A stretch of 64,000 bases of DNA from contig NZ_BBPP01000014.1 of assembly GCF_000787835.1 (NCBI RefSeq), forward strand, positions 1-64,000, written 5' to 3'. The DNA is from Streptacidiphilus melanogenes (lineage in GTDB: Bacteria; Actinomycetota; Actinomycetes; Streptomycetales; Streptomycetaceae). The position numbers and the translations under genes are program-made. This document shows positions 1 through 7,418 of this stretch, piece by piece (position 1 is the first letter of the stretch; every line of letters starts with the position of its first letter). The notes below the pieces were generated by a model. It was not told where the DNA came from and ran no database searches. It saw nothing but the letters and a program-made list of their open reading frames with translations.

Positions 1-86
1 CGGAGGAGTTCCAGCTCCACCCCGAGCAGTCCACCGACGCCATCGTCATCCACCACCCCGAAGCCAAGTACTTCAACGCCCGCTGA
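1..86 (+). CDS. metH: C-terminal end of methionine synthase (partial)
   Basis: Only the last 27 codons are in the window. The reading frame begins at base 3 and stops with TGA at 84-86, ending in HHPEAKYFNAR. I recognise this tail as that of the cobalamin-dependent methionine synthase MetH of streptomycetes, which methylates homocysteine from methyltetrahydrofolate. MetH next to a HAD phosphatase is the usual Streptomyces arrangement. The catalytic domains lie outside the window, so identification rests on the tail and the neighbourhood. Confidence 0.7.
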   Translation, partial: EEFQLHPEQSTDAIVIHHPEAKYFNAR

Positions 87-151
87 GCGCCACGCGCGCG
101 AAAGGTGCCTGTGAGGCGCGCGAAGTACACGAGGCGTAAGCTGTAGGACCC

Positions 152-189
152 GTTCGGGCCGGTCACCCCTCATGGTGGTCGGCCCGAAC
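152..189 (+). terminator. Hairpin terminator after metH
   Basis: Arms GTTCGGGCCG and CGGCCCGAAC pair across a short loop. There is no T run, which is common for actinobacterial terminators. It sits between the metH stop and the HAD gene. Confidence 0.6.
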
Positions 190-233
190 CGTCCCCCCGT
201 CGCAAGACGGCGCCAAGAAAGTCGCAGCCGCCC

Positions 234-917
234 GTGACCACTCTCGCTTCGCGCACCCTGCAGGCCGTCCTGATCGACATGGACGGGACTCTGGTCGACA
301 CCGAGGACTTCTGGTGGGAGGCCGAGAGCACCCTGCTGGCCGAGCTGGGCCACCCGATCGGCGTCGAGGAGCGGGAGATCGTCGTCGGCGGGCCGATGAG
401 CCGGGTCGTCGACCATCTGCTGAGGGTGTCCGGCGCCCCGCTGACCCCGGCCGAGCTGGGGCACGCGATCAACGACCGGTTCGTGGAGTTGATCGGCCAG
501 GGTGTGCCGGTGCGGCCCGGCGCCAAGGCGCTGCTGGTGGACCTGGCCGCGCAGGGCGTGCCGGCGGCGCTGGTCTCCGCGTCGCACCGCCGCATCATCG
601 ACCAGGTGCTGAAGACCCTGGGCGCGCACTTCTTCGGCTTCACCGTGGCCGGGGACGAGGTCGAGCGGACCAAGCCGCACCCCGACCCCTACCTGCTCGC
701 CGCCGCCCGGCTGGGCGCGGACCCGGCGCGCTGCGTCGTCATCGAGGACGCCCCGACGGGTGTGCTCGCCGGTCAGGCGGCGGGCTGCCATGTGCTCGCG
801 GTGCCCTCCGTCGCCGCTATCGAGGCGGGGCCGCGCACGACCGTGCGCACCACCCTGGAGGGTGTGGACACGGCCCTGCTGCAGGGTCTGCTCGTGGGCG
901 AACTCGACCTGACGTGA
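234..917 (+). CDS. HAD-family phosphatase (beta-phosphoglucomutase/Gph-like)
   Basis: A 227-residue cytosolic haloacid-dehalogenase-type hydrolase. The nucleophile motif LIDMDGTLVD places the nucleophile at Asp15 and the acid/base at Asp17. Motif II is the Ser in LVSAS, motif III the Lys in RTKPHP, and motif IV the acidic pair in VVIEDAPTG. A helical cap lies between motifs I and II (residues about 20-90), as in subfamily IA phosphatases and phosphoglucomutases. The GTG at 234 is the first start in frame before the domain; it has no strong Shine-Dalgarno sequence. The gene follows metH in the same direction behind a hairpin. The substrate cannot be read from sequence. Confidence 0.85.
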   Translation: MTTLASRTLQAVLIDMDGTLVDTEDFWWEAESTLLAELGHPIGVEEREIVVGGPMSRVVDHLLRVSGAPLTPAELGHAINDRFVELIGQGVPVRPGAKALLVDLAAQGVPAALVSASHRRIIDQVLKTLGAHFFGFTVAGDEVERTKPHPDPYLLAAARLGADPARCVVIEDAPTGVLAGQAAGCHVLAVPSVAAIEAGPRTTVRTTLEGVDTALLQGLLVGELDLT

Positions 918-1163
918 GCAGGAAAAAGTAACTACCTGCTAACGCCAAACCGGACATTACCGGATACAGTCCCTCAAATCTCCAGTTGGTTGCGGGCATT
1001 GGGCGAACCCTGGGTGAGTGCTGAGTGCGTATTTCGTGCGATCGTATGGCAGGCTACCGACCACTCGACCTCACGCGAGCCCGGGCTGCACCCCAGCGAG
1101 TGGTGCCTCGGAGTCGTGGCGCGGCGGCGACACCCCTCAGCGCCGGCAAGGAGATAAGAACTG
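918..1163 (+). promoter_or_regulatory. Leader/promoter region of the solute-binding lipoprotein gene
   Basis: This 246-base gap has no gene. It contains a long-arm inverted repeat (CCACTCG at 1060-1066 and CGAGTGG at 1096-1102) and ends with the ribosome-binding site AAGGAG at 1149-1154, nine bases before the ATG. I could not choose a -35/-10 pair with confidence. Confidence 0.35.
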
Positions 1164-2810
1164 ATGTCAGCTCTCAAGCGGCTGGCAGCGCTCAGCTGCG
1201 TAGGCCTCATCGCCACCACCACCGCCTGCGGCTCCGCCAAGTCGACCGGTCCCGTGGCGGGCGTCCCGAGCGTGATCATCAAGGTCGGTTCGGCCAACCC
1301 GTACTCGACGCTGGACCCCGCGCAGGCGTACGACGTCGGCGCGTGGGCGGTCTTCTACAACGTCTACCAGAGCCTGCTGAGCTACCCGCCCGGCGGCAAC
1401 ACGGCGGAGTTCGACGCCGCGCAGACGTGTTCCTTCACGGACCCCGAGACGTACAAGTGCACGCTGCGCCCGAACCTCAAGTTCTCCAACGGCGACCCGC
1501 TCAACGCCGACGCGGTCAAGTTCTCCATCGACCGCGTCCTGAAGATCGACGACCCGAACGGCGCCGTCTCGATCCTCAGCACCATCAAGTCGGTGGAGAC
1601 GTCGGGCTCCGACGGCGTCATCTTCCACCTCAAGTCGGCTGACGCGACCCTGCCGGACAAGCTGACCTCCGGCGTCGCGTCGATCGTGGACCCGAAGGTC
1701 TTCTCCGCCACCAAGGAGGCGGCGACGGACTTCACCGGGATCGTCGGCTCCGGTCGGTACAAGATCGACTCGGTCACCTTCACCGGCTCCGGCTCCAGCA
1801 AGACCCCCTCCGAGGTGAAGCTCTCGCTGAACCCCAACTACCAGGGGAACCCGCAGTTCCAGGGCACCGCCGGCACCGCGCGCAACTCCGGCATCGACCT
1901 GAAGTACTACGCCAGCCAGGCCGACGCCAAGACCGCGCTGGACAACAAGGACGTCGACGTCGTCATCCAGGACCTCAACGCGTCCGACATCGTCAACATG
2001 CAGGCGAGCCAGCAGCTCGGCACGGGTCTGCAGGTCTCCAACGGCCCCGGCGGCACCGTCCGCGTCATGTCGCTGAACACCGTCTCCGGCCCGCTGTCGA
2101 ACCCGGCCGTCCGGCGCGCCATCGCCGCCCTGATCGACCGCAACGCCATCGCGAACACGGACTTCCAGCACACGGTCGCCCCGGCCTACACGATCGTCCC
2201 GTCCAGCATCACCAACGCGACGGCGTCGTTCGCCAACCTGTACGGCCGGAACCCGGAGTCGGCCTCCAAGGTCAGGACGGAGCTCGAGGGCGCGGGCGTC
2301 TCGCTCCCGGTCAAGTTCACCCTCTCCTACGGTAAGGGCGACTCGGCCAAGGAGAAGGAGGTGGCCATGATCAAGCAGCAGCTCGAGCAGAGCGGGCTGT
2401 TCCAGGTCACCCTCAAGGGCTACGCCAGCTACACCGCGATGCAGAACGCCGTGCTGAAGACGCACAACTTCGACGCGTTCATGGTCGCCTGGTCCGCTGA
2501 CTACCAGGACATCGACGACTTCATCAACCCGCTGGTCGGTCCGAACAACGCCCTGTACAACGGCTGGCGCGGCGGCGACGCCCAGAACGTGGCGAGCCTG
2601 ATCACCAACGGCCTGACGGTCACCCCCCGCGTGAACGCCGCGCAGACCTACAAGAAGATCCAGAACTACGTGGCCAAGGACGTCCCGGTCATCCCGATCT
2701 GGGAGAACAACCAGTTCGCCGCCTCGCAGTCGGACATCACCGGGGTGCCGCTCACCCTGGACAGCTCCGGCATCGCGCGCTGGTGGATGATCGGCAAGAC
2801 CGACTCCTGA
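1164..2810 (+). CDS. ABC-transporter solute-binding lipoprotein, family 5 (oligopeptide/nickel type)
   Basis: A 548-residue extracytoplasmic binding protein. The N-terminus is a lipoprotein signal with a lipobox around TTTACG at residues 18-23, so it should be anchored by a diacylated Cys. The rest follows the SBP_bac_5 layout: AYDVGAWAVFYNVYQSLL near the start, then RPNLKFSNGDPLNADAVKFS, then NPAVRRAIAALIDRNAIA. This family delivers peptides, sugars or metal chelates to an ABC permease. No permease or ATPase gene is adjacent: the next gene is on the other strand beyond a terminator, so this looks like an orphan binding protein that uses a distant transporter or acts as a sensor. Start ATG 1164 follows a good AAGGAG. 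Confidence 0.88.
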   Translation: MSALKRLAALSCVGLIATTTACGSAKSTGPVAGVPSVIIKVGSANPYSTLDPAQAYDVGAWAVFYNVYQSLLSYPPGGNTAEFDAAQTCSFTDPETYKCTLRPNLKFSNGDPLNADAVKFSIDRVLKIDDPNGAVSILSTIKSVETSGSDGVIFHLKSADATLPDKLTSGVASIVDPKVFSATKEAATDFTGIVGSGRYKIDSVTFTGSGSSKTPSEVKLSLNPNYQGNPQFQGTAGTARNSGIDLKYYASQADAKTALDNKDVDVVIQDLNASDIVNMQASQQLGTGLQVSNGPGGTVRVMSLNTVSGPLSNPAVRRAIAALIDRNAIANTDFQHTVAPAYTIVPSSITNATASFANLYGRNPESASKVRTELEGAGVSLPVKFTLSYGKGDSAKEKEVAMIKQQLEQSGLFQVTLKGYASYTAMQNAVLKTHNFDAFMVAWSADYQDIDDFINPLVGPNNALYNGWRGGDAQNVASLITNGLTVTPRVNAAQTYKKIQNYVAKDVPVIPIWENNQFAASQSDITGVPLTLDSSGIARWWMIGKTDS

Positions 2811-2827
2811 CCGGCTGAACATCTGAA

Positions 2828-2878
2828 CGTCGAAGGGGCTGGGCCGCACCGGAAGGTGTGGTCCAGCCCCTTCGACGT
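2828..2878. terminator. Strong bidirectional hairpin terminator
   Basis: A near-perfect stem of over 20 bp: ACGTCGAAGGGGCTGG pairs with CCAGCCCCTTCGACGT around the loop GGAA. It separates the convergent solute-binding protein gene and the response-regulator gene. Confidence 0.85.
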
Positions 2879-2898
2879 GCCGGGGAGGGCGGGGAGGG

Positions 2899-3582
2899 TC
2901 AGCTGCCGCCGGGGCGGACCAGGCCGCTCTCGTAGGCGAAGACCGCGGCCTGGACCCGGTCGCGCAGGCCCAGCTTGGTCAGCACGTGGCCGACGTGCGT
3001 CTTGACCGTCGTCTCGCTGACGAAGAGCTCGCCGGCCACCTCCGCGTTGGACAGGCCCTTGGCGACCAGCTTCAGCACCTCGACCTCGCGCTCGGTCAGG
3101 GTGCCGAGGGAGGGCGGCGGCGCCTCGTCCCCGGAGGGGAGCCGGCCGGCGTACATGTCGAGGAGGCGGCGGGTCACGCTGGGGGCGAGCATCGCGGCGC
3201 CCTCGGCAATCACCCGGATCGCCTGCACCAGCTCCTCGGCCGGGACGTCCTTGAGCAGGAAGCCACTGGCGCCCGCGCGCAGCGCCTCCACGACGTACTC
3301 GTCCAGGTCGAAGGTGGTCAGCACCAGCACCTTGGCCGGGCCGTCACGCCCCGGGCCGGCGATGCGACGGGTGGCCTCCACACCGTCCATCCGTGGCATC
3401 CGGATGTCCATCAGGACCACGTCCGGCTGGAGCGCGCGGACCTGGTCGAGCGCCTGCTGCCCGTCCCCGGCCTCGCCGACGACGGCGATGTCGGATTCGG
3501 CCTCCAGAATCATCCGGAAACCGGTGCGCAGCAGCGGCTGGTCGTCGACCAGCAGCACGCGGATCGTCACGGAACGCTCCAT
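2899..3582 (-). CDS. NarL/LuxR-family response regulator (orphan)
   Basis: A 227-residue regulator. An N-terminal receiver (about 6-125) has acidic residues in LVDDQ, the phospho-acceptor Asp59 in VVLMDIRMP, and the conserved Lys in GFLLKDV. A C-terminal LuxR-type helix-turn-helix reads LTEREVEVLKLVAKGLSNAE with SETTVKTHVGHVLTKLGL. It should bind DNA when phosphorylated. No histidine kinase is nearby. Its ATG lies three bases after the stop of the RecB-like nuclease gene, so the two are co-transcribed and probably translationally coupled. A response regulator in this place is conserved in streptomycetes; its target is not evident. Confidence 0.9.
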   Translation of the reverse strand: MERSVTIRVLLVDDQPLLRTGFRMILEAESDIAVVGEAGDGQQALDQVRALQPDVVLMDIRMPRMDGVEATRRIAGPGRDGPAKVLVLTTFDLDEYVVEALRAGASGFLLKDVPAEELVQAIRVIAEGAAMLAPSVTRRLLDMYAGRLPSGDEAPPPSLGTLTEREVEVLKLVAKGLSNAEVAGELFVSETTVKTHVGHVLTKLGLRDRVQAAVFAYESGLVRPGGS

Positions 3583-3585
3583 TGA

Positions 3586-4638
3586 TCAGTTGACGCTTTC
3601 AGCCAAAGGGTACGCAGGCGGCGTGCCGCCCCACGCGGGGCACAGGGACTTGTGCGCGCACCAGTCGCACAGGCGGTTGGGACTGGCCGGCCACTCGCCC
3701 GTCTCCAGCGCCCGCTGGATGGCCCGCCACAGCGCCTGGAGCTTGCGCTCCACGGCCAGCAGATCGCCCTCGTCCGGGTCGTAGCTGACGATCTGGCCGC
3801 CGCCGCCCAGGTACAGCAGCTGGAGCCGTTTGGGCACCACGCCCCGCGCGCGCCAGATCACCAACGCGTAGAACTTCATCTGGAACATCGCCTTGCCCTC
3901 GAAGTCCCGCGAGGGCGCGCGGCCGGTCTTGTAGTCCACCACGCGGACCTCGCCGGTGGGCGCGACGTCGACCCGGTCCACATAGCCGCGCAGCGTCAGC
4001 CCCGACTCCAGCGTCGTCTGCACCAGCAGCTCCCGCTCGGCGGGCTGCAGCCGGTTCGGGTCTTCGACGCGGAAGTACGACTCCAGCAGCTTCTCCGCGT
4101 CCGTGAGCCAGGCCGCCAGCTCCTGCGCGCCGCTCTCGGCCGGGAACAGCTCCGCGACCTCCGGCCGCTCCTCCAGCAGGCGCTCCCACTGAGGACGCAG
4201 CAGAGCGCGCGCGGTGTCGGGGGTCCGCTCGCCGACAGGGGAGTCGAAGAGCCGCTCCAGCACGGCGTGGATCAGCGTGCCGCGGGTCGCCGCCGGGCTG
4301 GGCGGCTCCGGCAGCCGGTCGATCACCCGCAGCCGGTACAGCAGCGGACATGTCATGAAGTCCGACGCGCGCGAGGGCGACAGCGAGACCGGCCGCCCCG
4401 GCCCGGCGGGCGGCTGCGGCGCCTCTGGGTGCGCCGGAGTCTCCAGGGGCTCGGTCTCCGGCTGCTGGGTCCCCGCCTGTACGGTCTCGGGCTGCCTGGT
4501 CCCCGCCTGTACGGTCTCGGGCTGCCGGGTCCCCGCCTGTTCGGGCTCCGCCGGTTCAGGCTCCGTCTGTTCGGGCTCTGCGGGGCGGGGCCCGGGTGGG
4601 ACGGGGCTGTCGGTCGTCGTCGGGTCGGCGGCTTGCAT
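3586..4638 (-). CDS. RecB-family PD-(D/E)XK nuclease with iron-sulfur staple
   Basis: A 350-residue nuclease. The core has the RecB-type His in RGTLIHAVLERLF, the Asp in GYVDRVDV, the catalytic VVDYKTG, and the Q..Y motif QMKFYALV. One Cys early (FMTCPLLY) and three near the C-terminus (CDWCAHKSLC) match the 4Fe-4S staple of AddB/Cas4-like nucleases. A disordered N-terminal tail (residues 1-85) is rich in Pro, Glu and Thr and holds three copies of a 10-residue repeat close to AGTRQPETVQ at 35-64. ATG 4638 is chosen because a well-formed -10 box ends seven bases upstream, giving a probable leaderless mRNA. It likely works in DNA repair or recombination. It is the first gene of an operon with the response regulator. 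Confidence 0.85.
   Translation of the reverse strand: MQAADPTTTDSPVPPGPRPAEPEQTEPEPAEPEQAGTRQPETVQAGTRQPETVQAGTQQPETEPLETPAHPEAPQPPAGPGRPVSLSPSRASDFMTCPLLYRLRVIDRLPEPPSPAATRGTLIHAVLERLFDSPVGERTPDTARALLRPQWERLLEERPEVAELFPAESGAQELAAWLTDAEKLLESYFRVEDPNRLQPAERELLVQTTLESGLTLRGYVDRVDVAPTGEVRVVDYKTGRAPSRDFEGKAMFQMKFYALVIWRARGVVPKRLQLLYLGGGGQIVSYDPDEGDLLAVERKLQALWRAIQRALETGEWPASPNRLCDWCAHKSLCPAWGGTPPAYPLAESVN
4460..4548 (-). repeat. Three tandem 30-bp repeats inside the RecB-like nuclease gene
   Basis: Units of 29-30 bases at about 4460-4488, 4489-4518 and 4519-4548 share GGTCCCCGCCTGT. The 10-codon period keeps frame, so copy number can change tail length without breaking the protein. Confidence 0.75.
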
Positions 4639-4645
4639 GGGTCCG

Positions 4646-4668
4646 ACCCTACGGCCTGGCACCGACAT
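4646..4668 (-). promoter_or_regulatory. PafBC-type (RecA-NDp) promoter of the nuclease/response-regulator operon
   Basis: Reading the minus strand, ATGTCGGTG (4668-4660), then exactly eight bases, then TAGGGT (4651-4646). The mycobacterial RecA-independent damage promoter is TTGTCRGTG-N8-TANNNT; eight of nine upstream positions, the spacing and the -10 all match. The -10 ends seven bases before the ATG, so the transcript is likely leaderless. Confidence 0.7.
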
Positions 4669-4823
4669 CCCGTGGGTAAGCGGGTAAGAAGGGAAGGAAC
4701 GGGCTGTCGGCCCGCCGCACGAGTGGTCGTCCCGACGATCGCGTAGCGTGTGGCGCGCGGGCGACCCCGCGGGCACACCATGGGGCGGGCCCGGGTTCGG
4801 CCAGGTGAAGGGGCGGACGGACA

Positions 4824-6041
4824 GTGAGCGAGGAGCAGGGCGAGGCGAAGGACCGCCGGGCCCCCGTCAAGGACGCGGAGCGTCCTGCGGGGGCCCTGCG
4901 GATGGGACGTCCCTTCGGCGTGCCCGTCTACGTCACACCCAGCTGGTTCCTGGTCGCGGCGCTGATCACCTGGCTCTTCGGCGGCCAGATCGACACCGTG
5001 CTGCCGGGCCTCGGCGGCGCCCGCTACCTGGTCTCGCTCTTCTTCGCGGTCGCCTTCTACGGCTCGGTCCTGGTGCACGAGTTGGCGCACACCGTGGTGG
5101 CGCTGCGCTTCGGCCTGCCGGTGCTGCGGATCCAGCTGCAGTTCTTCGGCGGCGTCTCGGAGATCACCAAGGAGGCGCAGAGCGCCGGACGGGAGTTCTG
5201 GCTCGCCTTCGCCGGACCACTGCTCTCGCTGGTGCTCGGCGGGGTCTTCCTCGGTGCCGTGCAGTTCGTGACCCGGGCCACCGTGCCCGGCGTGCTGCTG
5301 ACCTCGCTGATGCTGAGCAACTTCGTCGTCGCCGCGTTCAACCTGCTGCCCGGCCTGCCGCTGGACGGCGGCCGGATGCTGCGCGCCCTGGTCTGGAAGG
5401 CGACGGGCCGGCCGATGGCCGGCACCGTCGCCGCGGCCTGGGCCGGACGCCTGCTGGCGGTGGCGGTACTGATCCTGCTGCCCGCGTGGTCCGCGGCCCA
5501 GGCCCCCGGGCTGGGCCTGGCCTCGCTGCTGACCGACGCCGTGCTCGGTGCGATCCTCGCCGCGATCATCTGGAACGGCGCGGGCGGCAGCCTGCGCACC
5601 GCGCGCCTGCGGGAGCGTCTCCCGCAGCTCAGCGCCTCACTGCTGACGCGTCCCGCGGTCAGCGTCACCGCGGACACCCCGCTCGCGGAGGCCCTGCGCC
5701 GCCTGGAGGCGGCCGGCGCCCTCGGCATCATCGTCACCGACTCGGCCGGGACGCCCATCGCCCTGGTCCGCGAGCGCGCGGTCCGCGCGATCCCGGAGCA
5801 CCGGCGCCCGTGGATGCAGGTCGCCGAGGTCTCCGCCCCGCTGGGCCCCGGCAGCAGGATTGCTGCCGCACTGTCGGGCGAGGACCTCCTCGACGCCCTC
5901 CGCGCAGCTCCCGCCGCGGAGTACCTCGTCACCGACCCCCAGGGCGCCCCGCTGGGCGTCCTCGCCGCAGTCGACGTCGAACGCGCCTTCGCGCGCGCCA
6001 TGGCGGGCGAAGAACCGGTGCCCGTGCCCGCAGGGCACTAG
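4824..6041 (+). CDS. M50-family site-2-type membrane metalloprotease with CBS domains
   Basis: A 405-residue integral membrane protease. The zinc motif HELAH is at residues 85-89 and the second metal ligand in LPLDGGRML at about 179-185, both in hydrophobic segments as expected for intramembrane proteolysis. Residues from about 260 form a cytosolic pair of CBS domains (LTRPAVSVTADTPLAEAL onwards), the SpoIVFB/Rv2625c-like architecture. CBS domains commonly sense adenine nucleotides. GTG 4824 follows GGACGGACA without a strong ribosome-binding site; the Lys/Asp/Glu-rich first 25 residues are typical of the actinobacterial orthologue. It is divergent from the nuclease operon. The substrate is unknown. 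Confidence 0.88.
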   Translation: MSEEQGEAKDRRAPVKDAERPAGALRMGRPFGVPVYVTPSWFLVAALITWLFGGQIDTVLPGLGGARYLVSLFFAVAFYGSVLVHELAHTVVALRFGLPVLRIQLQFFGGVSEITKEAQSAGREFWLAFAGPLLSLVLGGVFLGAVQFVTRATVPGVLLTSLMLSNFVVAAFNLLPGLPLDGGRMLRALVWKATGRPMAGTVAAAWAGRLLAVAVLILLPAWSAAQAPGLGLASLLTDAVLGAILAAIIWNGAGGSLRTARLRERLPQLSASLLTRPAVSVTADTPLAEALRRLEAAGALGIIVTDSAGTPIALVRERAVRAIPEHRRPWMQVAEVSAPLGPGSRIAAALSGEDLLDALRAAPAAEYLVTDPQGAPLGVLAAVDVERAFARAMAGEEPVPVPAGH

Positions 6042-6129
6042 GGGGCGCGGGGCTGTGCCGACTTGCGGCTCTGCCGCGTGGGCGCGAGCGCGGTCGGAGT
6101 CGCTTCCGCAGACGGTTGCACGGCCTCAC

Positions 6130-6229
6130 GGGCGCGGGGAACGGCGCGACAAGCCACCCACGCGGTTGGCCGGCCCGAGGCGCAGGGCCATCCGCACGCC
6201 GGTGGTTTCCCGCGCGGTTCCCCGCGCCC
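6130..6229. repeat. Imperfect inverted repeat with GGGGCGCGGGGAAC-like arms
   Basis: Arms at 6130-6148 and 6211-6229 are reverse complements over 19 bases with one mismatch (GGGCGCGGGGAACSGCGCG). Elements of this kind, with CGCGGGGAAC arms around a variable loop, recur between genes in streptomycete genomes. It lies in the 237-base gap between the M50 protease and trmI, which otherwise holds only the trmI promoter, and could end transcription or form a structured RNA. Confidence 0.65.
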
Positions 6230-6265
6230 CTCACGGGGCCCGGCAGGGCATGCCTGTTCAGGCCC

Positions 6266-6271
6266 TAAAAT
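6266..6271 (+). promoter_or_regulatory. -10 box of a probable leaderless trmI promoter
   Basis: TAAAAT ends seven bases before ATG 6279. This distance places the transcription start at or next to that ATG and supports it over the in-frame ATG at 6270, which overlaps the box. Confidence 0.5.
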
Positions 6272-6278
6272 GTTCCGC

Positions 6279-7256
6279 ATGACTCAACCGACCGGCGCCG
6301 CCCGCCGTCGCGGGCCCTTCGAGGTCGGGGACCAGGTCCAGCTCACCGACCCCAAGGGACGCCACCACACCATCACGCTCGAAGCCGGGAAGATGTTCCA
6401 CACCCACAAGGGTGCGTTCTCCCACGACGAGCTGATCGGGGCCCCAGAGGGGTCCGTTGTGCGCACCACCGGGAACACCCAGTACCTCGCGCTGCGCCCC
6501 CTGCTCCCCGACTACGTCCTCTCCATGCCGCGCGGCGCCGCGGTGGTCTACCCGAAGGACGCGGGGCAGATCGTCACCATGGCCGACATCTTCCCGGGCG
6601 CCCGGGTGGTCGAGGCCGGTGTCGGGTCCGGCGCGCTCAGCATGAGCCTGCTGCGTGCCGTCGGCGACGACGGCGCGCTCTTCTCGTACGAGCGCCGCGA
6701 GGACTTCGCCGAGATCGCGCGCAGCAACGTCGAGCGCTACTTCGGCGGGCCGCACCCGGCCTGGAAGCTGACGCTGGGCGACCTGCAGGACAACCTGGTC
6801 GAGACGGACGTCGACCGCGTCATCCTGGACATGCTCGCACCGTGGGAGTGCCTGGACGCCGTCGCCAAGGCGCTCGTGCCGGGCGGTGTGATCTGCTGCT
6901 ACGTGGCCACCACGACCCAGCTCTCGCGTACCGTCGAGTCGCTGCGCGAGCACGGGAGCTTCACCGAGCCGCAGGCGTGGGAGTCGATGGTGCGCAACTG
7001 GCACCTCGAGGGCCTGGCCGTGCGGCCGGACCACCGGATGATCGGGCACACCGGCTTCCTGCTCACCTCCCGTCGGCTCGCGGAGGGCGTCGAGCCGCCG
7101 CTGCGCCGCCGCCGTCCGTCCAAGGGCGCGTACGGCGAGTCGATCGTGCCGGAGAAGACCAAGGCGGGCCGCTTCCTGCGGCTGGCCGAGTCCCGCTCGG
7201 ACGCCTCCGGCGAGGACTACGTCGAGGACTTCGACCGCGAGGGCGACGAGGGCTGA
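6279..7256 (+). CDS. trmI: tRNA (adenine-58-N1)-methyltransferase
   Basis: A 325-residue SAM-dependent enzyme that methylates N1 of A58 in the T-loop of tRNAs. An N-terminal beta-rich domain (about 1-75, FEVGDQVQLTDPKGRHHT) is followed by a Rossmann methyltransferase with the SAM loop VVEAGVGSGALS and the catalytic-site Asp in DRVILDMLAPWE. GHTGFLLTSRRL near the C-terminus is typical of TrmI. The open frame extends upstream, but the leaderless promoter and the usual MTQPTGAARRRG-like beginning favour 6279. In streptomycetes trmI regularly lies between this M50 protease and the proteasome ATPase gene. Confidence 0.93.
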   Translation: MTQPTGAARRRGPFEVGDQVQLTDPKGRHHTITLEAGKMFHTHKGAFSHDELIGAPEGSVVRTTGNTQYLALRPLLPDYVLSMPRGAAVVYPKDAGQIVTMADIFPGARVVEAGVGSGALSMSLLRAVGDDGALFSYERREDFAEIARSNVERYFGGPHPAWKLTLGDLQDNLVETDVDRVILDMLAPWECLDAVAKALVPGGVICCYVATTTQLSRTVESLREHGSFTEPQAWESMVRNWHLEGLAVRPDHRMIGHTGFLLTSRRLAEGVEPPLRRRRPSKGAYGESIVPEKTKAGRFLRLAESRSDASGEDYVEDFDREGDEG

Positions 7257-7306
7257 CGACGTCCGACGAGGACCGCCGAAGCTGCCCGGGGGGCCTTCAC
7301 GAATCG

Positions 7307-7349
7307 ACCACCGGGAAGCGACCGAACAGTCGCTTCCCGGTGGTTTTTT
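7307..7349 (+). terminator. Intrinsic terminator after trmI
   Basis: A perfect 16-bp stem (ACCACCGGGAAGCGAC with GTCGCTTCCCGGTGGT) around a six-base loop, followed by six T. This is the clearest factor-independent terminator in the window. Confidence 0.93.
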
Positions 7350-7418
7350 CGTTGTTCGCACTGTGGGACGATGCTGCCCACAAATCGCGCGTGCACTGCG
7401 GGAAAAGAGGTAGCCCTG

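Noticed and set aside
1167..2849. A 560-codon open frame on the minus strand across the solute-binding protein gene
   Set aside because: It is the antisense shadow of a well-supported gene; its product is a Val/Asp/Arg-rich sequence without domain pattern, as is usual in GC-rich DNA.
6063..6278. An upstream N-terminal extension of trmI
   Set aside because: The extension lies in the inverted-repeat element and its translation is Arg/Gly/Pro-rich; a -10 box directly before ATG 6279 indicates the true start.
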